Assembly (NCBI GenBank): GCA_023422485.1
Contig: JAGTAM010000417.1
Span: forward strand, 1-5,007
DNA: 5,007 nucleotides
Direction of reading: 5' to 3'
DNA from: Pseudomonadota bacterium
GTDB taxonomy: Bacteria > Pseudomonadota > Alphaproteobacteria > Rhizobiales > Beijerinckiaceae
The translations under genes and the position numbers were made by a program. The notes beneath the pieces were generated by a model. That model saw nothing but the letters and a program-made list of their open reading frames with translations. It searched no databases and had not been told where the DNA came from. Positions 4,819 through 5,007 of this stretch are shown one piece after another. Numbering within the stretch: the first letter of the stretch is position 1; each line of letters starts with the position of its first letter.

Positions 4819-4953
4819 TCAGGCGCGGGGCGGATACCCGCCCGTCTCGGCCGGTACGGTCCGCGCCGGTCGCTCCTCTTCCCGCCGGTGCCACATCAGG
4901 AGGAGGGCGGAAACCACGAGCCAGGGGCCGGCGATCCCGATGAAGAACGACAT
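4819..4953 (-). CDS. Small single-pass membrane protein (44 aa)
   Basis: Reading leftward, an ATG at 4953-4951 opens a 44-codon frame ending in TGA at 4821-4819. A good ribosome binding site, GGGAGA (complement of 4961-4966), lies seven bases upstream. The product is MSFFIGIAGPWLVVSALLLM followed by WHRREEERPA and a short polar tail ending GGYPPRA. Residues 3-21 form one hydrophobic helix with Gly-Pro-Trp near its start, and HRREEER immediately follows, giving an N-out/C-in topology by the positive-inside rule. I do not recognise a family. The layout (short N-terminus, G-P-W, Leu-rich helix, charged tail) recalls small accessory subunits of transporters, but that is a weak analogy and the upstream gene is outside the window. 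The charged tail and clear ribosome binding site favour a real gene over chance. Confidence 0.6.
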   Translation of the reverse strand: MSFFIGIAGPWLVVSALLLMWHRREEERPARTVPAETGGYPPRA

Positions 4954-5007
4954 GGGCGCATCTCCCGCGCGGCGGCCTCCGTGGGTGCGAGAGAACCCGT
5001 TCCGCGC

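Noticed and set aside
4173..4943. 256-codon plus-strand open frame over the right end
   Set aside because: It lies opposite the conserved DUF3775 gene, begins inside the palindromic repeat, and its second half is low-complexity Gly/Arg/Pro.

Overview
The window is a high-GC stretch of bacterial chromosome. Protein content and base use suggest a Methylobacterium/Methylorubrum-like alphaproteobacterium (Hyphomicrobiales): a divergent cobT/cobS pair, a DUF1289 gene overlapping a TIGR02281-type aspartic protease gene, a DUF3775 gene, and an intergenic palindromic element of the type common in this order. The genus is an inference from remembered family patterns. No database search was run.

Left part (1-3297). 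cobT runs leftward out of the window, so only its N-terminal 217 residues are present. It diverges from cobS across about 170 bases that should hold both promoters. The two enzymes act together in assembly of the lower cobalamin ligand: CobT makes alpha-ribazole phosphate, and CobS joins the ribazole to adenosylcobinamide-GDP at the membrane. Three more rightward genes follow cobS closely: a DUF6891-like protein (13-base gap), a four-cysteine DUF1289 protein (54-base gap), and a membrane-anchored retropepsin-like aspartic protease whose ATG overlaps the preceding stop (TGATG). They look like one transcription unit, although nothing ties the last three to cobalamin.

Middle part (3298-4200). 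A roughly 200-base leader with an inverted repeat precedes a secreted phospholipase A2-like protein with a GTG start and a clear signal peptide. After it come a GC-rich hairpin and then a compound palindromic repeat at 4094-4200. This repeat separates the rightward PLA2 gene from a convergent leftward DUF3775 gene and supplies that gene's stop codon.

Right part (4197-5007). This part holds the DUF3775 gene (leftward), about 220 bases of very GC-rich non-coding sequence with a G-quadruplex-like motif, and a probable 44-residue single-pass membrane protein gene (leftward) with its own ribosome binding site. No mobile element, CRISPR array, tRNA or rRNA was seen. Most of the window looks like ordinary core chromosome. 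The compound repeat, the small membrane protein and the PLA2-like protein are the parts most worth a second look.
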